Positions 41,268-49,726 of a stretch of 64,000 bases of DNA are shown here, one piece after another (position 1 is the stretch's first letter; each line of letters starts with the position of its first letter). The position numbers and the translations under genes are program-made. Below the pieces are notes generated by a model. The model saw only the letters and a list, made by a program, of their open reading frames with translations. It made no database searches and was not told the DNA's origin. The stretch is from an uncultured Pseudomonadota bacterium (GTDB taxonomy: Bacteria; Myxococcota_A; UBA796; SXON01). The DNA lies in assembly GCA_903921785.1 (NCBI GenBank), contig CAIXRH010000014.1, forward strand, positions 19,198 to 83,197, written 5' to 3'.

Positions 41268-42530
41268 CTAGGTCTCCGGGCGGAGCTTCTCGGGCCCGAA
41301 GGTGCCCTTGAACTCCTTGAAGGTCATGCCCTTCTTCTTCTCGCGGAGCTTCGTGAGCTCCTCGCGCACGGCATCGCCCTTCTTCTTCACCGCCGACTTC
41401 TTCTTCTCGTAGTCGTCGTTGAGCTTCTTGAGGACCAGGTTCTCCTTCTCGGAGAGCGGCCGGTTCTCGGCCTTCGCCAACTTGCGCAGCTTCACCGTCG
41501 TGGACACGGTGAGGTCCTGCGCGTCCGTCGCCGGCTTCTCGAGCTTCTTGAGGGCGGCCTCGAGCTTCTCGATACGATCCGACGGGTCGTCCTGTGCGTC
41601 GACGACCTCCTCCTTGCCGTCGACCAGGGTCACCGCGAGGCCGAGGTTGCCGACCACCTGCAGGTACGGGTAGCCCTTGGCGACGAGCCCGCGGTACACG
41701 GTGAAGGCGAAGTTCTGGGGCGTGGCGCCCGCCGCGGTGTAACAGCCGTCGAGGTACACCTTGCCGGCGTAGGTCTTCGGCAGCTTCAGTTTGCTGGTGA
41801 GGTAGGTGATCACCTGCGCGGGCGTCATGTCCGCGAACTCGGAGGCGTACACCTTCGAATTCGACTCCCAGGTCTTCGAGGGAGTCCCGTGACCCAGGAG
41901 CACGACCGGGGAGTCGTCGCCGATGTCCTTGAGCTCATCCTTCGGGGCGTCCTTCTTGCGCCCGAGCATCTTGTCGAGCAGGGTCCGCTTGACCTTGGGC
42001 TTCTCCTCGTGGTGCTCCTCGGCCTCCGCGTAGTCGTCGCCCTCGCGACGGATTGGCGCGTCCATCCCCAAGGTGCGGGCCTTGGCGAGCCGCTCGGAGG
42101 ACTCGCGGATGGTCTTGTCGTCGTTGTCCAGGTCGATGACGGCGCCCTTGCCGGCCTGGCGAGCGCCGAGGAACGTCGCCTTGTCTACTCCCTTGCTGAG
42201 CGCGTTGAGCCCCGGGACCGCCGCGACCGCCTTCCACGCCTTCACGAACGCGTCGGGCGCCAGCGTCTTGTTCGACGCCGCGGTGTTGATGGCGAACTGC
42301 ACCTTGCCGTCCACGACGTCCACCTGCCCGATGACGATCGACTTCAGCTTGAGGATCGGGTCCTCTTTCGCCATGAGCTTGCCGAAGCCCTCCTTGCTCA
42401 CCTCGGCCTTCTTCGGGCTGAGCATCAGGCTCGGAACCGGCGTACTATCCGGAGCAAGCGCGAACCAGAGCGGCGCCGTCTTGAGGTTGTTCCACTGGGT
42501 GGTGAGCTTCGCCTTGTACTCAGGGGTCAT
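41268..42530 (-). CDS. predicted clan-CD cysteine peptidase-like protein (C80/caspase-like)
   Basis: In the middle of this 420-residue protein a strand ending L-L-G-H-G-T (His214) and a second strand K-V-Y-L-D-G-C-Y-T (Cys263) give the His-Cys dyad layout of clan CD peptidases. The 49-residue gap between the pair equals that in the MARTX toxin self-processing domain (C80). Residues 160-200 are a highly charged linker, and the last 120 residues are Lys/Glu-rich helices that could form a coiled coil. There is no signal peptide or membrane segment. The N-terminal 150 residues match nothing I know. Activity, and whether it self-cleaves, are inferences. It converges on boxR. Confidence 0.6.
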   Translation of the reverse strand: MTPEYKAKLTTQWNNLKTAPLWFALAPDSTPVPSLMLSPKKAEVSKEGFGKLMAKEDPILKLKSIVIGQVDVVDGKVQFAINTAASNKTLAPDAFVKAWKAVAAVPGLNALSKGVDKATFLGARQAGKGAVIDLDNDDKTIRESSERLAKARTLGMDAPIRREGDDYAEAEEHHEEKPKVKRTLLDKMLGRKKDAPKDELKDIGDDSPVVLLGHGTPSKTWESNSKVYASEFADMTPAQVITYLTSKLKLPKTYAGKVYLDGCYTAAGATPQNFAFTVYRGLVAKGYPYLQVVGNLGLAVTLVDGKEEVVDAQDDPSDRIEKLEAALKKLEKPATDAQDLTVSTTVKLRKLAKAENRPLSEKENLVLKKLNDDYEKKKSAVKKKGDAVREELTKLREKKKGMTFKEFKGTFGPEKLRPET

Positions 42531-42800
42531 GACTCGGGGCCGCGGGGTGACACGGGAGTGGGGTGGACGCTCCGGGCCCTCGGGCCCGGCGACGCGCTCG
42601 ATTATCGGCCCCCCGCAGGCGACGCGATCATGCCTGACATACCGTGAAGGCATCACGCGCCGCGGGCGCCCCACCCCGCGCGTCCACGGTCCCCCGAAGC
42701 GCCGACCGTTCACGGCCGGCTCCGCCGGCCGGCGCCGCCGAACGGTGGTCCGGAGCGCCGACGTCGGTCTGGCGCCCCCTTCGGAAACGTCAGGATTTCC
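42531..42800. other. 270-bp gap with a long hairpin
   Basis: No gene is evident. The region lies between the end of the SGNH-hydrolase gene and the start of the peptidase-like gene, both on the minus strand, so it should contain the terminator of the first and the promoter of the second. A two-part hairpin at 42705-42746 is the only clear element. Confidence 0.5.
42705..42746 (-). terminator. long two-tier hairpin after the SGNH-hydrolase operon
   Basis: Outer arms 42705-42710 and 42741-42746 (6 bp) enclose a perfect 7-bp stem with TCC loop (42714-42720 with 42724-42730). It is about 55 bp past the SGNH-hydrolase stop codon. No U-run follows. Confidence 0.4.
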
Positions 42801-43760
42801 CTAGGGAGCGAGGCGCGCGACCTCGCGGACCGGCTCCGCCAGCGCGGCCCCCAGCCACGCGTGACCCGCGGGCGAAGGGTGCTCCCAGTCGGTGCTCCCA
42901 GCGTTGAACCACGCTCGTTCGGGGCCGGCCCGGAGCACGGCCAAGCCGTCGACGTAGGGCAGGCCCACGGACGCCACGATCTCGGCCTCGCGTGCGGTGC
43001 GCTCGAGCGCTTCCGCGCAACGGCCCGGAGCGCCGGCCCGGGCGTCGCACCGGGAGAGGTCGGGCTCGGCGAGGACATGCGCGGCGAGCCCGACCACCAC
43101 CAACGGCACGGAGTGGAGCGCGGCTTCGTCCCGCATCGCCAAGAGCGCGGCTCGGTATCGCTCCGGGTCCTCCACCTCGGTGAACCCCCGGGCGCGGAAC
43201 GCCCCCTCGGCCAGCCGCGCCAGCGACGACCGTTCCCGGAGGAGCGTCGGCAGCGTGCCCGCGTCGCCGACCCAGGCGAAGAGCGGCGGTTCACCCACGG
43301 TGATGAGCTCGCTCGGCACGAGATCGTTGGCGTAGGTGGCGAAGAGCACGGCCGCCGGGCGGAAGCGCCACCCGAAGGTCCGGAGCGTCGCCAGCGACTG
43401 CTCCGCGTCGTAGCCGTAGTGGCTGAGGTTGATGGTCCGGATCTCGGGCCCGAGCGCCGCCTCCAACGCGCGGGGCCACGCCTGGTCGGCCGAGCCGGTG
43501 CCCCAGGTCATCGAGTCGCCGAGGACAACGACACGGCGCTCGCCGGACGGGGGCTCATCGGAGAGCTCCCGCTCGTGGAAACCCAGGAAATTGGCGCCGT
43601 GTTCGCCCGGAGCGGTGGCGAAACGCCGCCCGTCGACGGGAAAACGGAGCGTCCCATCGTGGTGGCGGGCGAGCGCCTCCGCTGCGGCCAGCGCCGCCGC
43701 GAACCCGCACAATCCAAGCCCGAGCCGCGCGGCGACCCGGGCCGGGCGCTTCGGCGTCAG
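42801..43760 (-). CDS. membrane-anchored SGNH/GDSL hydrolase
   Basis: The family blocks are present: V-V-V-L-G-D-S-M-T-W-G (Ser nucleophile in GDS), Y-A-N-D-L-V (block III Asn) and S-T-D-W-E-H-P-S-P-A-G-H (D-x-x-H). A hydrophobic helix near the N-terminus (L-G-L-G-L-C-G-F-A-A-A-L) should anchor it with the enzyme outside, so a role in deacylating or acetylating an envelope glycan is plausible. The start is uncertain: there is no ATG or GTG in the right place. A CTG at 43760 overlaps the stop of the upstream lipoprotein gene by 4 bp, as other genes here do, and is taken as start; a TTG about 16 codons later is the alternative. Confidence 0.82.
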   Translation of the reverse strand: MTPKRPARVAARLGLGLCGFAAALAAAEALARHHDGTLRFPVDGRRFATAPGEHGANFLGFHERELSDEPPSGERRVVVLGDSMTWGTGSADQAWPRALEAALGPEIRTINLSHYGYDAEQSLATLRTFGWRFRPAAVLFATYANDLVPSELITVGEPPLFAWVGDAGTLPTLLRERSSLARLAEGAFRARGFTEVEDPERYRAALLAMRDEAALHSVPLVVVGLAAHVLAEPDLSRCDARAGAPGRCAEALERTAREAEIVASVGLPYVDGLAVLRAGPERAWFNAGSTDWEHPSPAGHAWLGAALAEPVREVARLAP

Positions 43761-44437
43761 CCGGGCTTCGGAGCGGCGCCGGCTCCGCCGCCACCGCCGC
43801 CACCCCCGCCACCGCCGTGACCGCCGTGCCCACCACCGCCACCCCCGCCCGGAGGCGGCGGGGGCGTAGCCGGGGGCCCGCTCGCGCCGTTGGGGGCGGA
43901 CGTGGGATCGAACTTCTGCAGGGTGAGCGCCACGCCGGAGACGGCGTCGGTCTTCACGTCGATCCACCCGCTGGCGGCCATGGGCTCGCCGGGCGTGGGG
44001 CCGTCCCCCGTGGCGTCGATGAACACGGTGAACTGCGCGGGACCGAGGTCCTTGGGCAGCTCGACCTCAAACGGCCCGAGCCCCTTGAGCGAGGTGGAGT
44101 AGACCAGCTCGGGCATCGTCTCGGTCTTCTTCAGTACGTCGAGCCGGAGGGTGCCCTCGACGGTTCCAGCGAACGCGGTGGTGCCCGTGACCTTCACGCC
44201 CGTGCCGGGCTCTACCTGCACCAGCGTCGGGCCGGCGCCAGGCGGCGGCGCGCCGGCGCTACCCTCGGGGGGCGGGCCGGGCGGCGTGCCCGGAGCGGCG
44301 CCGCCGTTCGGCGAGGGCGTGGCGGCGACGGCCCCCGGAGTTTCCCCGCCCGCAGGCGCGGGAGTGGCGACAGGTGCGCCCTCTTCGGGGGCCTCGGACG
44401 GGCAGCCCATGAGGGCGACGAACAGCAGCGAGATCAC
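43757..44437 (-). CDS. Gly/Pro-rich lipoprotein
   Basis: GTG 44437 is preceded at 7 bases by GGAG and gives a short lipoprotein signal ISLLFVALMGC, so the product is membrane-tethered outside the cytoplasm. After a Pro/Ala/Gly-rich spacer of about 55 residues comes a compact beta domain (about 75-180) with V-K-V-T-G-T-T and a late V-S-G-V-A-L-T-L. The last 45 residues are almost only Gly, Pro and His, in runs. A longer frame upstream is Arg/Pro-rich and rejected. The 226-residue protein is in an operon with a GT-C-like membrane protein and an SGNH hydrolase. Confidence 0.7.
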   Translation of the reverse strand: MISLLFVALMGCPSEAPEEGAPVATPAPAGGETPGAVAATPSPNGGAAPGTPPGPPPEGSAGAPPPGAGPTLVQVEPGTGVKVTGTTAFAGTVEGTLRLDVLKKTETMPELVYSTSLKGLGPFEVELPKDLGPAQFTVFIDATGDGPTPGEPMAASGWIDVKTDAVSGVALTLQKFDPTSAPNGASGPPATPPPPPGGGGGGGHGGHGGGGGGGGGGGAGAAPKPG

Positions 44438-44495
44438 CAGCGACTCCAGGTTGTCCAGAGCTTGCCAACTCCGGACCGTACGCGCAAGGCCGCCG

Positions 44496-46487
44496 CTACG
44501 GATTCCTCGGAGTCGGGGCCGAGGCGCCGACCGGGAGGGGCGGTCCCTGGGGCGCGTGCGCGGGGCCGGACGGCGGTGGCGGCGCGGCGGAACCGTCGGC
44601 GGGCGCGGTGCCCGCGGGGAGCGTGCCGTCGGACGCCGCGGCCGGCGCGAGAACGGTGGCGTCGGCCGAGGTGGCGGCGGCGCTGGCGGCCTCCGAGGCG
44701 CCCCCCGGGGCCGCAGCGCCGGAGGTCGTCCCCGAATCCGTCGCGGCGCCGGGCCTCCGCTCGACGCCAACTCCCGGCGGGAGCGCGGGGCCGCCGGGGG
44801 TACCGGGCGTGCCGGGAGGCGGCCGAAGGTCCCAGACGAGCACCGGGCCGTACTCGTGCGGATCGCCGAGGTGGGCGCGGAGCCAGGTCTCGAGGTCGGC
44901 GGTGCCGCCGAGGTCGGTATGCAGCGCGATCCAGCCGAGATCGCCCTTTTTGTAGGCGGACTTCGGCACCGCGTCGAGCTGGCCGGGGCGCTGGTACACC
45001 AACGCCGAGGCGAACTGGTTCCGGTACATGGTGAACGCGTCGGCGCGGACGTTGGGCCCGAAGGGGATCGGCTGCCCGTGCAGCGTCTGGAAGAAGAGCG
45101 CGCGCGAGCTGGCCATGCCGTGACCGGGGACCTCCACGGGAAGGTCGAGCACCACGGGCGTCTGACCCTCGAACCGACGCGCGTCCGCGGTGCCGCCGAT
45201 GGCCTCGGCGTAGCGGACGTCCACCGCCGGCACGCGCGCCACCGGCCATGGCGCGGGGCTCAGCAGGAGCAGCTCCACGAGGAGGCCAGCGGCGAGCCAC
45301 GGCACGTCCCGCTCCCGCACCCGTGAAGCGCCGAGGCCGGCGACCAACGCCATGCCCAGGAAGCCCAGCCGCTGCGGGTGGGCGATGGAGCCGGGAGGGA
45401 GGATGTCGAGCAGAAGCCGGTAGGGCAGCGCCACGAGGTGCCCCCCCACCCGCACCCAGTCGCCCCATACCCAGAGGAACGGGCCGAGGGAGAAGACCAG
45501 CGGCACGGCGGCCGCCCACAACCACCGGCGCCGGCTCGAGAAAAACGCCGGCACGAGCACCAGCCAGCCGAGGTAGCTGGTGTGGCGGAAGTTCTCGCCG
45601 AGGGAGGCGAGGTCCACCGACTGGAAGTCGCCGGGGAGGAGGAAGCTGAGCGGGTCGACCGCGTTGTGCTGGAGCGCCCAGAAGCGGTCCTGCCAGGCGC
45701 CATCCTGGCGGGGAATGATCGCCTGCGCGGAGTCGGCGACGGTGGAGTGTACGACCATCGCCACAGGCACCGCGATCACCATCGCCGGGAGCGCCCCCGC
45801 GAGCATCCCGCGCAGCAAAAGCAGGCGGGGACCGCGCCAGAGGGCGCCAAGGAGCAGCGGCGCCGCGACCAGGAACAAGCTGATGGCGTAGTAGTAGGTG
45901 CCGAGCGCGGTGAGCCCGCCGAGGAGCCCGGTGATCACCCACTGACGGCTCCGCGCGGGCTCGTCGATCGCGCGCACCAACGCCGCGAGCGCGAAAACCG
46001 GCCACGCCACGCCCGAGGCCTCGCTGATCCCGTTGTGGAGCTCCGAGATCAGGTGCGGCGAGGCGGCCACGCCGATCGCCCCAATCCAGCTCGCCCGGTC
46101 GGCGGCGCCGAGCGCGCGGGCCAGGGTCCGCCCCGCCACGCTCGCAGCGGTGACCAGGAAGAGGATCGTGAGGTTCCAGGCGGCGGTGAGCCCGACGAGC
46201 GGCACCAGGCCCATGCCCACGAGGCCCCCGATGGGGTCGATGAACCAGAGGCGCCCGCCGGCCGGCGCGTTGAGCAGCGTGGTGGAAAGCGGGAGGACGC
46301 CGTCCTTGAGGCAACTCCAGAACCACCAGAGTCCCCACGCGTGGTTCCACACGTCGACGTCGGGGTGGCCGATGAGCCGCACGTCGAGCGTGAGCACCAT
46401 CGGCGCGGTGACCAGCAGCGCGAGCGCGACGTGGCCGAGCGCCGCCAGCCCTCGCTCCGCCGCCAGCTTCCGGATCCCTTCGCCCAT
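44496..46487 (-). CDS. polytopic membrane protein, GT-C glycosyltransferase-like
   Basis: The 663-residue protein has about 10-12 membrane helices in its first 450 residues. The first periplasmic loop contains D-V-D-V-W-N-H-A-W-G, an acidic motif placed as in GT-C glycosyltransferases (lipid-linked sugar donors, active site outside), followed by a loop with W-F-I-D-P-I-G-G. A soluble region (about 450-570) and a low-complexity Ala/Pro/Gly tail of about 90 residues follow. Assignment to GT-C is by topology and motif only. The start is ATG 46487. It heads the operon with the lipoprotein and SGNH genes, which together could build or modify a surface glycan. Confidence 0.72.
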   Translation of the reverse strand: MGEGIRKLAAERGLAALGHVALALLVTAPMVLTLDVRLIGHPDVDVWNHAWGLWWFWSCLKDGVLPLSTTLLNAPAGGRLWFIDPIGGLVGMGLVPLVGLTAAWNLTILFLVTAASVAGRTLARALGAADRASWIGAIGVAASPHLISELHNGISEASGVAWPVFALAALVRAIDEPARSRQWVITGLLGGLTALGTYYYAISLFLVAAPLLLGALWRGPRLLLLRGMLAGALPAMVIAVPVAMVVHSTVADSAQAIIPRQDGAWQDRFWALQHNAVDPLSFLLPGDFQSVDLASLGENFRHTSYLGWLVLVPAFFSSRRRWLWAAAVPLVFSLGPFLWVWGDWVRVGGHLVALPYRLLLDILPPGSIAHPQRLGFLGMALVAGLGASRVRERDVPWLAAGLLVELLLLSPAPWPVARVPAVDVRYAEAIGGTADARRFEGQTPVVLDLPVEVPGHGMASSRALFFQTLHGQPIPFGPNVRADAFTMYRNQFASALVYQRPGQLDAVPKSAYKKGDLGWIALHTDLGGTADLETWLRAHLGDPHEYGPVLVWDLRPPPGTPGTPGGPALPPGVGVERRPGAATDSGTTSGAAAPGGASEAASAAATSADATVLAPAAASDGTLPAGTAPADGSAAPPPPSGPAHAPQGPPLPVGASAPTPRNP

Positions 46488-46530
46488 CCCCTCCCCTCGT
46501 ACCACACACGCGGGGAACTCGGGCGGGGTG

Positions 46531-46559
46531 TTGACGCGCCCGGGGCGGCGCCCTACGCT
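46531..46559 (+). promoter_or_regulatory. predicted promoter of the bactofilin-like gene
   Basis: TTGACG (46531-46536), a 17-bp spacer and TACGCT (46554-46559) lie 27 bp before ATG 46587. The -35 is one base from consensus. The site is in the divergent gap with the GT-C-like gene. Confidence 0.6.
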
Positions 46560-46586
46560 CCTCCTGCTGCCCCTGGAGAGCTGCTC

Positions 46587-48296
46587 ATGCCGCAACCGTT
46601 CGTTGTCCCCGAAGGCGTCGTGTTCCTCATCGAAGAGGACGGCGTCACCATCGAGAACCAGGGGGATGTGGTCCTCCACACCGACTTCGGCGGGCGGAAG
46701 TTCAAGCGGGTGGTGAGCCGGGAAGGCTCGATCGAGCTGCACACCGCCGCGCGGGCGGTGAGCCTCGAAGCCGGCGGCGCGATCACCGTAGGCGGCGCCC
46801 TGGCCGCGGACTCGGTGCACGCCGGCGGGCCGCTGGCGGTCGCCGGAGACGCGGAATTGGGCTCCGTCACCGCCGGGCGAATCGCGGTCGAGGGTGGTTT
46901 GCGGGCAGGGCACGTCACCAGCAGCGGGGACGTGGCGGTGCATGCCGCGCTCGCCACCGAGCGCGCCGACGTTCGGGGCAGCCTCCGGGCCGGCGCGGTG
47001 AAGGCGGCGGCGTTGTCGATCGGCAAGAACCTGTCCGTGGCCGGAGATGCCGAGCTCGGCGGGGTCTCGGTCGGCGGGGAGGCCCGGTTCGGCGGGAACG
47101 TCTCCGCCACGACCATCCGCGCCAACAGCGTGGAGATCGCCGGTGGCACGGTGAGCGCCCGGGGCATCCAGGGGCGCTCCCGCGTGGCGATCGGCGCAGC
47201 GAAGCTCACCGTGGACGCCGTGCTCGCCCCCGAGGTCCACCTGGATCCGCGCACCAGCGGCCGGGTGACCGTGGTGGAGTCGCTCAACGACGTGGGACCC
47301 AGCGCGATCAAGGGCGGCTTCCGTCTGGCGGACTACGCGGAGATGTTCGGCGACGCGGCCGCGTTCCTCGCGGATCGCGGGCTCACGGCGCTGGGGGATG
47401 CCGAGGCGCCGGCGGACGAGGCGGAGGTCGCCGAGGCGGAGGTCGCCGAGGCGGAGGTCGCCGAGGCGGAGGTCGCCGAGGCGGAGGTCGCCGAGGCGGA
47501 GGTCGCCGAGGCGACGCCGGTGGAGACCGCGGTGGAGGCGACGCCCGAGGAGGCAGCCGCCGTCGACGAAGAGCCGGTGGTGGAGGCGACGCCCGAGGAG
47601 GCAGCCTCCGTCGACGAGGAGCCGGTGGTGGAAGCCGCGGGAGCGGACCCGGCCGACGACGTCGAAGCCCAGGCGGACGAAGCCTCTGCCGAGCCCGCGG
47701 TGCAGGAGTGGTCCCCGCCCGAGACCGTCGCCGTGGAGGAGACCACGGATCCCGAGTCGATCGAAGCCGGCGAGGCCGACGCCGAGGCAGAGGCCGAGGC
47801 GGCGGCGCAGCAGGAGGAGCAGAGCGGCCCGGCGATGGTGTCGGTCCCGCAGTACTCCGCGCCCCTGGCCGCCGTGGCGGTCGAGCCGGAGCCGGAGCCC
47901 GAGCCGGAGCCGGAGCCCGTCGGCGAGCCCGTCGGCGAGCCCGTCGGCGAGCCCGTCGGCGAGCCCGAGCCCGTCGCGGAGGTGGTCGTCGAAGAGCCCG
48001 CTCCGGAGCCCGCGCCCGAGGAGGGGCCGCCGGTGGAGGTCATCGCGCACCCGCTGCACGGGCAGCTGGTCTCCACGATCCAGCGCATCGTGGACTGCTA
48101 CGCCAATGCCGAGCTCCCCGGCGCCGTCGATCGGCTCCGCACGCTCGCCGAGGCGCGCGCCTACACCGAGATCCGCGCCGAGATCACCAACATCTGGTCG
48201 GAGCTGCTGAAGTACCACCAGAAGAAGGGAATCCGCATCCACCCGATGGTGACGACCACCTTCAACTCGGTCAACTCGCTGGTCAAGAAGATGTGA
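46587..48296 (+). CDS. bactofilin-like beta-helix protein with acidic repeat region
   Basis: Residues about 15-240 consist of short repeats in which Gly and Val/Ile/Ala alternate every few positions (G-A-I-T-V-G-G-A-L-A-A-D-S-V and similar), the pattern of a beta-helix like that of bactofilins (DUF583), which polymerise into cytoskeletal filaments. Residues about 270-480 are a very acidic low-complexity region with six EAEVA repeats, several E-A-T-P-E-E-A blocks, a run of E-P pairs and four VGEP repeats. The last 90 residues are a helical domain ending S-L-V-K-K-M. No signal peptide is present. ATG 46587 follows a GGAGAG site. Total 569 residues. Bactofilin identity is a structural guess. Confidence 0.7.
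   Translation: MPQPFVVPEGVVFLIEEDGVTIENQGDVVLHTDFGGRKFKRVVSREGSIELHTAARAVSLEAGGAITVGGALAADSVHAGGPLAVAGDAELGSVTAGRIAVEGGLRAGHVTSSGDVAVHAALATERADVRGSLRAGAVKAAALSIGKNLSVAGDAELGGVSVGGEARFGGNVSATTIRANSVEIAGGTVSARGIQGRSRVAIGAAKLTVDAVLAPEVHLDPRTSGRVTVVESLNDVGPSAIKGGFRLADYAEMFGDAAAFLADRGLTALGDAEAPADEAEVAEAEVAEAEVAEAEVAEAEVAEAEVAEATPVETAVEATPEEAAAVDEEPVVEATPEEAASVDEEPVVEAAGADPADDVEAQADEASAEPAVQEWSPPETVAVEETTDPESIEAGEADAEAEAEAAAQQEEQSGPAMVSVPQYSAPLAAVAVEPEPEPEPEPEPVGEPVGEPVGEPVGEPEPVAEVVVEEPAPEPAPEEGPPVEVIAHPLHGQLVSTIQRIVDCYANAELPGAVDRLRTLAEARAYTEIRAEITNIWSELLKYHQKKGIRIHPMVTTTFNSVNSLVKKM
47418..47507 (+). repeat. six exact copies of a 15-bp coding tandem repeat
   Basis: The unit GAGGCGGAGGTCGCC (EAEVA) repeats six times without a single difference, so the array expanded recently or is being homogenised. 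It keeps the frame, and loss or gain of units would change linker length only. Confidence 0.95.
47913..47960 (+). repeat. four exact copies of a 12-bp coding tandem repeat
   Basis: The unit GAGCCCGTCGGC (EPVG) repeats four times exactly, just after a run of Glu-Pro codons in the same gene. Confidence 0.95.
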
Positions 48297-48308
48297 CCGG
48301 GGCCGCCA

Positions 48309-48339
48309 CGACGCCCCGTCGGTTGCCGCCGGGGCGTCG
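48309..48339 (+). terminator. hairpin after the bactofilin-like gene
   Basis: A perfect 10-bp stem (48309-48318 with 48330-48339) with an 11-nt loop lies 12 bp after the stop. It overlaps a possible TTGCCG-N18-TAGGAT promoter (48323-48352) for the next gene. Confidence 0.55.
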
Positions 48340-48376
48340 GAGGCGGTAGGATGCGCGCACTTCGAGGCCCCGGAGC

Positions 48377-49708
48377 ATGCTGGTCTGGCTGCCCATCACC
48401 CTGCTCGCCGGTTGCAACAGCTACGAGCTGTTCCGCGTCACCGGTTTCGAGCAGGCGACGTTCAACAACAACGCCGACATCCTCTTCGTCATCGACTCTT
48501 CGGGGTCGATGAAAGAAGAGTCCAGCGCGCTCGCGCTGAACTTCGAGACCTTCCTGGGGCAGCTCACCAGCGCCGAGGGGTCCGACGTGCCGCGCGCCAC
48601 GCTCAGCGATGCCGTGACCAACTACGTGCGCGAGAGCACGGAGAACGGGTCCATCATCGACTACCAGCTGGCGATCACCACCACCAGCGCCAACTACTCC
48701 TCCGGCGAGACCGCCGGGGTGGACGAAGGCGAAGCCGGCACCCTCACCGGCGCCTTCCCCGTGGTGAAGCGCGGGGACGATGACGTCGCCACCGAGTTCC
48801 GCAAGAACCTCATCTGCGACACGGTGTACTGGAAGGACTCCGACCTGAAGTCCGACCCGAGCTACGCTCCGGCCGACGACGGGAGCTGCCCGCTCCCCGA
48901 AGGCGAAGAGATCCCCCGCGAGTACCTCAACTGCCTCTGCCCCGACGGCTGGGTGGAGAGCGAGGGTGCGGGGAACGAAGAGGGCCTGGAGTCGGCGCTC
49001 GACACGCTCTGCCGCGCCTCCGACGATCCCCCGGCCGAGTGTTTCGACGACGACGGCGATGGGAGCACCGATCCCGGCTACCCCATCCTCCCGACCGACG
49101 CGGGCAGCATCGCCGACTTCATCCGGCCCGAAGCGAGCACCCTGGTGGTCATCGTCACCGACGAAGGCGACGGCAGCCGCCGGGTGGCGAACTCCGACGG
49201 CGACCCCACCCCGTACCTCGACATCTTCTCGCAGTTCCCGAACCGGGTGCGCTTCGCGGTGATCGGCCCCTCCTACCAGGACCAGGACGGCACCTGCCTC
49301 GGCGGCGCCCAGACCTGGGGCGTGGAGCGGTACCAGATCGCGGCGGGCGCCACCAACGGCACCTACATCAACCTCACCGATCAGTCCGACGGCTGCGCCG
49401 CCACCGACTGGGGCGAGAACCTCACCAAGCTCGGCGAGCTGCTCAACAACCAGCTCACCTCGTTCCCGCTGCAAGGCGTGCCCGACGTGGCCACCATCCG
49501 GGTGTACACCGACGGCAAGGAGATCGGGGAGTCGGAGCTGGTCAGCGGCATCGTGGAGGACGGCACCGCCGTCTGGGACGATGGCTGGACGTACGACGCG
49601 GCGGAGAACGCCGTCTCTTTCCATGGGAGCGCCGTCCCCGGCTACAACGCCGACGTGCGCATCTACTACCGCCCCCTTGGCGGTATCCCCCGCGAACTCC
49701 CCATCTAG
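48377..49708 (+). CDS. VWA-domain lipoprotein
   Basis: MLVWLPITLLAGC is a lipoprotein signal with lipidated Cys13. A von Willebrand A domain starts at about 32 with D-I-L-F-V-I-D-S-S-G-S-M, the D-x-S-x-S metal-binding (MIDAS) motif, and ends at about 310 with a long insertion (about 115-240) containing Cys pairs and an Asp-rich loop D-D-D-G-D-G. The C-terminal 100 residues form a small beta domain. The 443-residue protein should face the periplasm or surface and bind a partner through the metal site. It resembles VWA lipoproteins common in Myxococcota. Confidence 0.88.
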   Translation: MLVWLPITLLAGCNSYELFRVTGFEQATFNNNADILFVIDSSGSMKEESSALALNFETFLGQLTSAEGSDVPRATLSDAVTNYVRESTENGSIIDYQLAITTTSANYSSGETAGVDEGEAGTLTGAFPVVKRGDDDVATEFRKNLICDTVYWKDSDLKSDPSYAPADDGSCPLPEGEEIPREYLNCLCPDGWVESEGAGNEEGLESALDTLCRASDDPPAECFDDDGDGSTDPGYPILPTDAGSIADFIRPEASTLVVIVTDEGDGSRRVANSDGDPTPYLDIFSQFPNRVRFAVIGPSYQDQDGTCLGGAQTWGVERYQIAAGATNGTYINLTDQSDGCAATDWGENLTKLGELLNNQLTSFPLQGVPDVATIRVYTDGKEIGESELVSGIVEDGTAVWDDGWTYDAAENAVSFHGSAVPGYNADVRIYYRPLGGIPRELPI

Positions 49709-49726
49709 GCCCGAGGCTGTACGCCC

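Noticed and set aside
47418..47507. CRISPR-like array
   Set aside because: Units are contiguous with no spacers, in frame, and inside a coding region.
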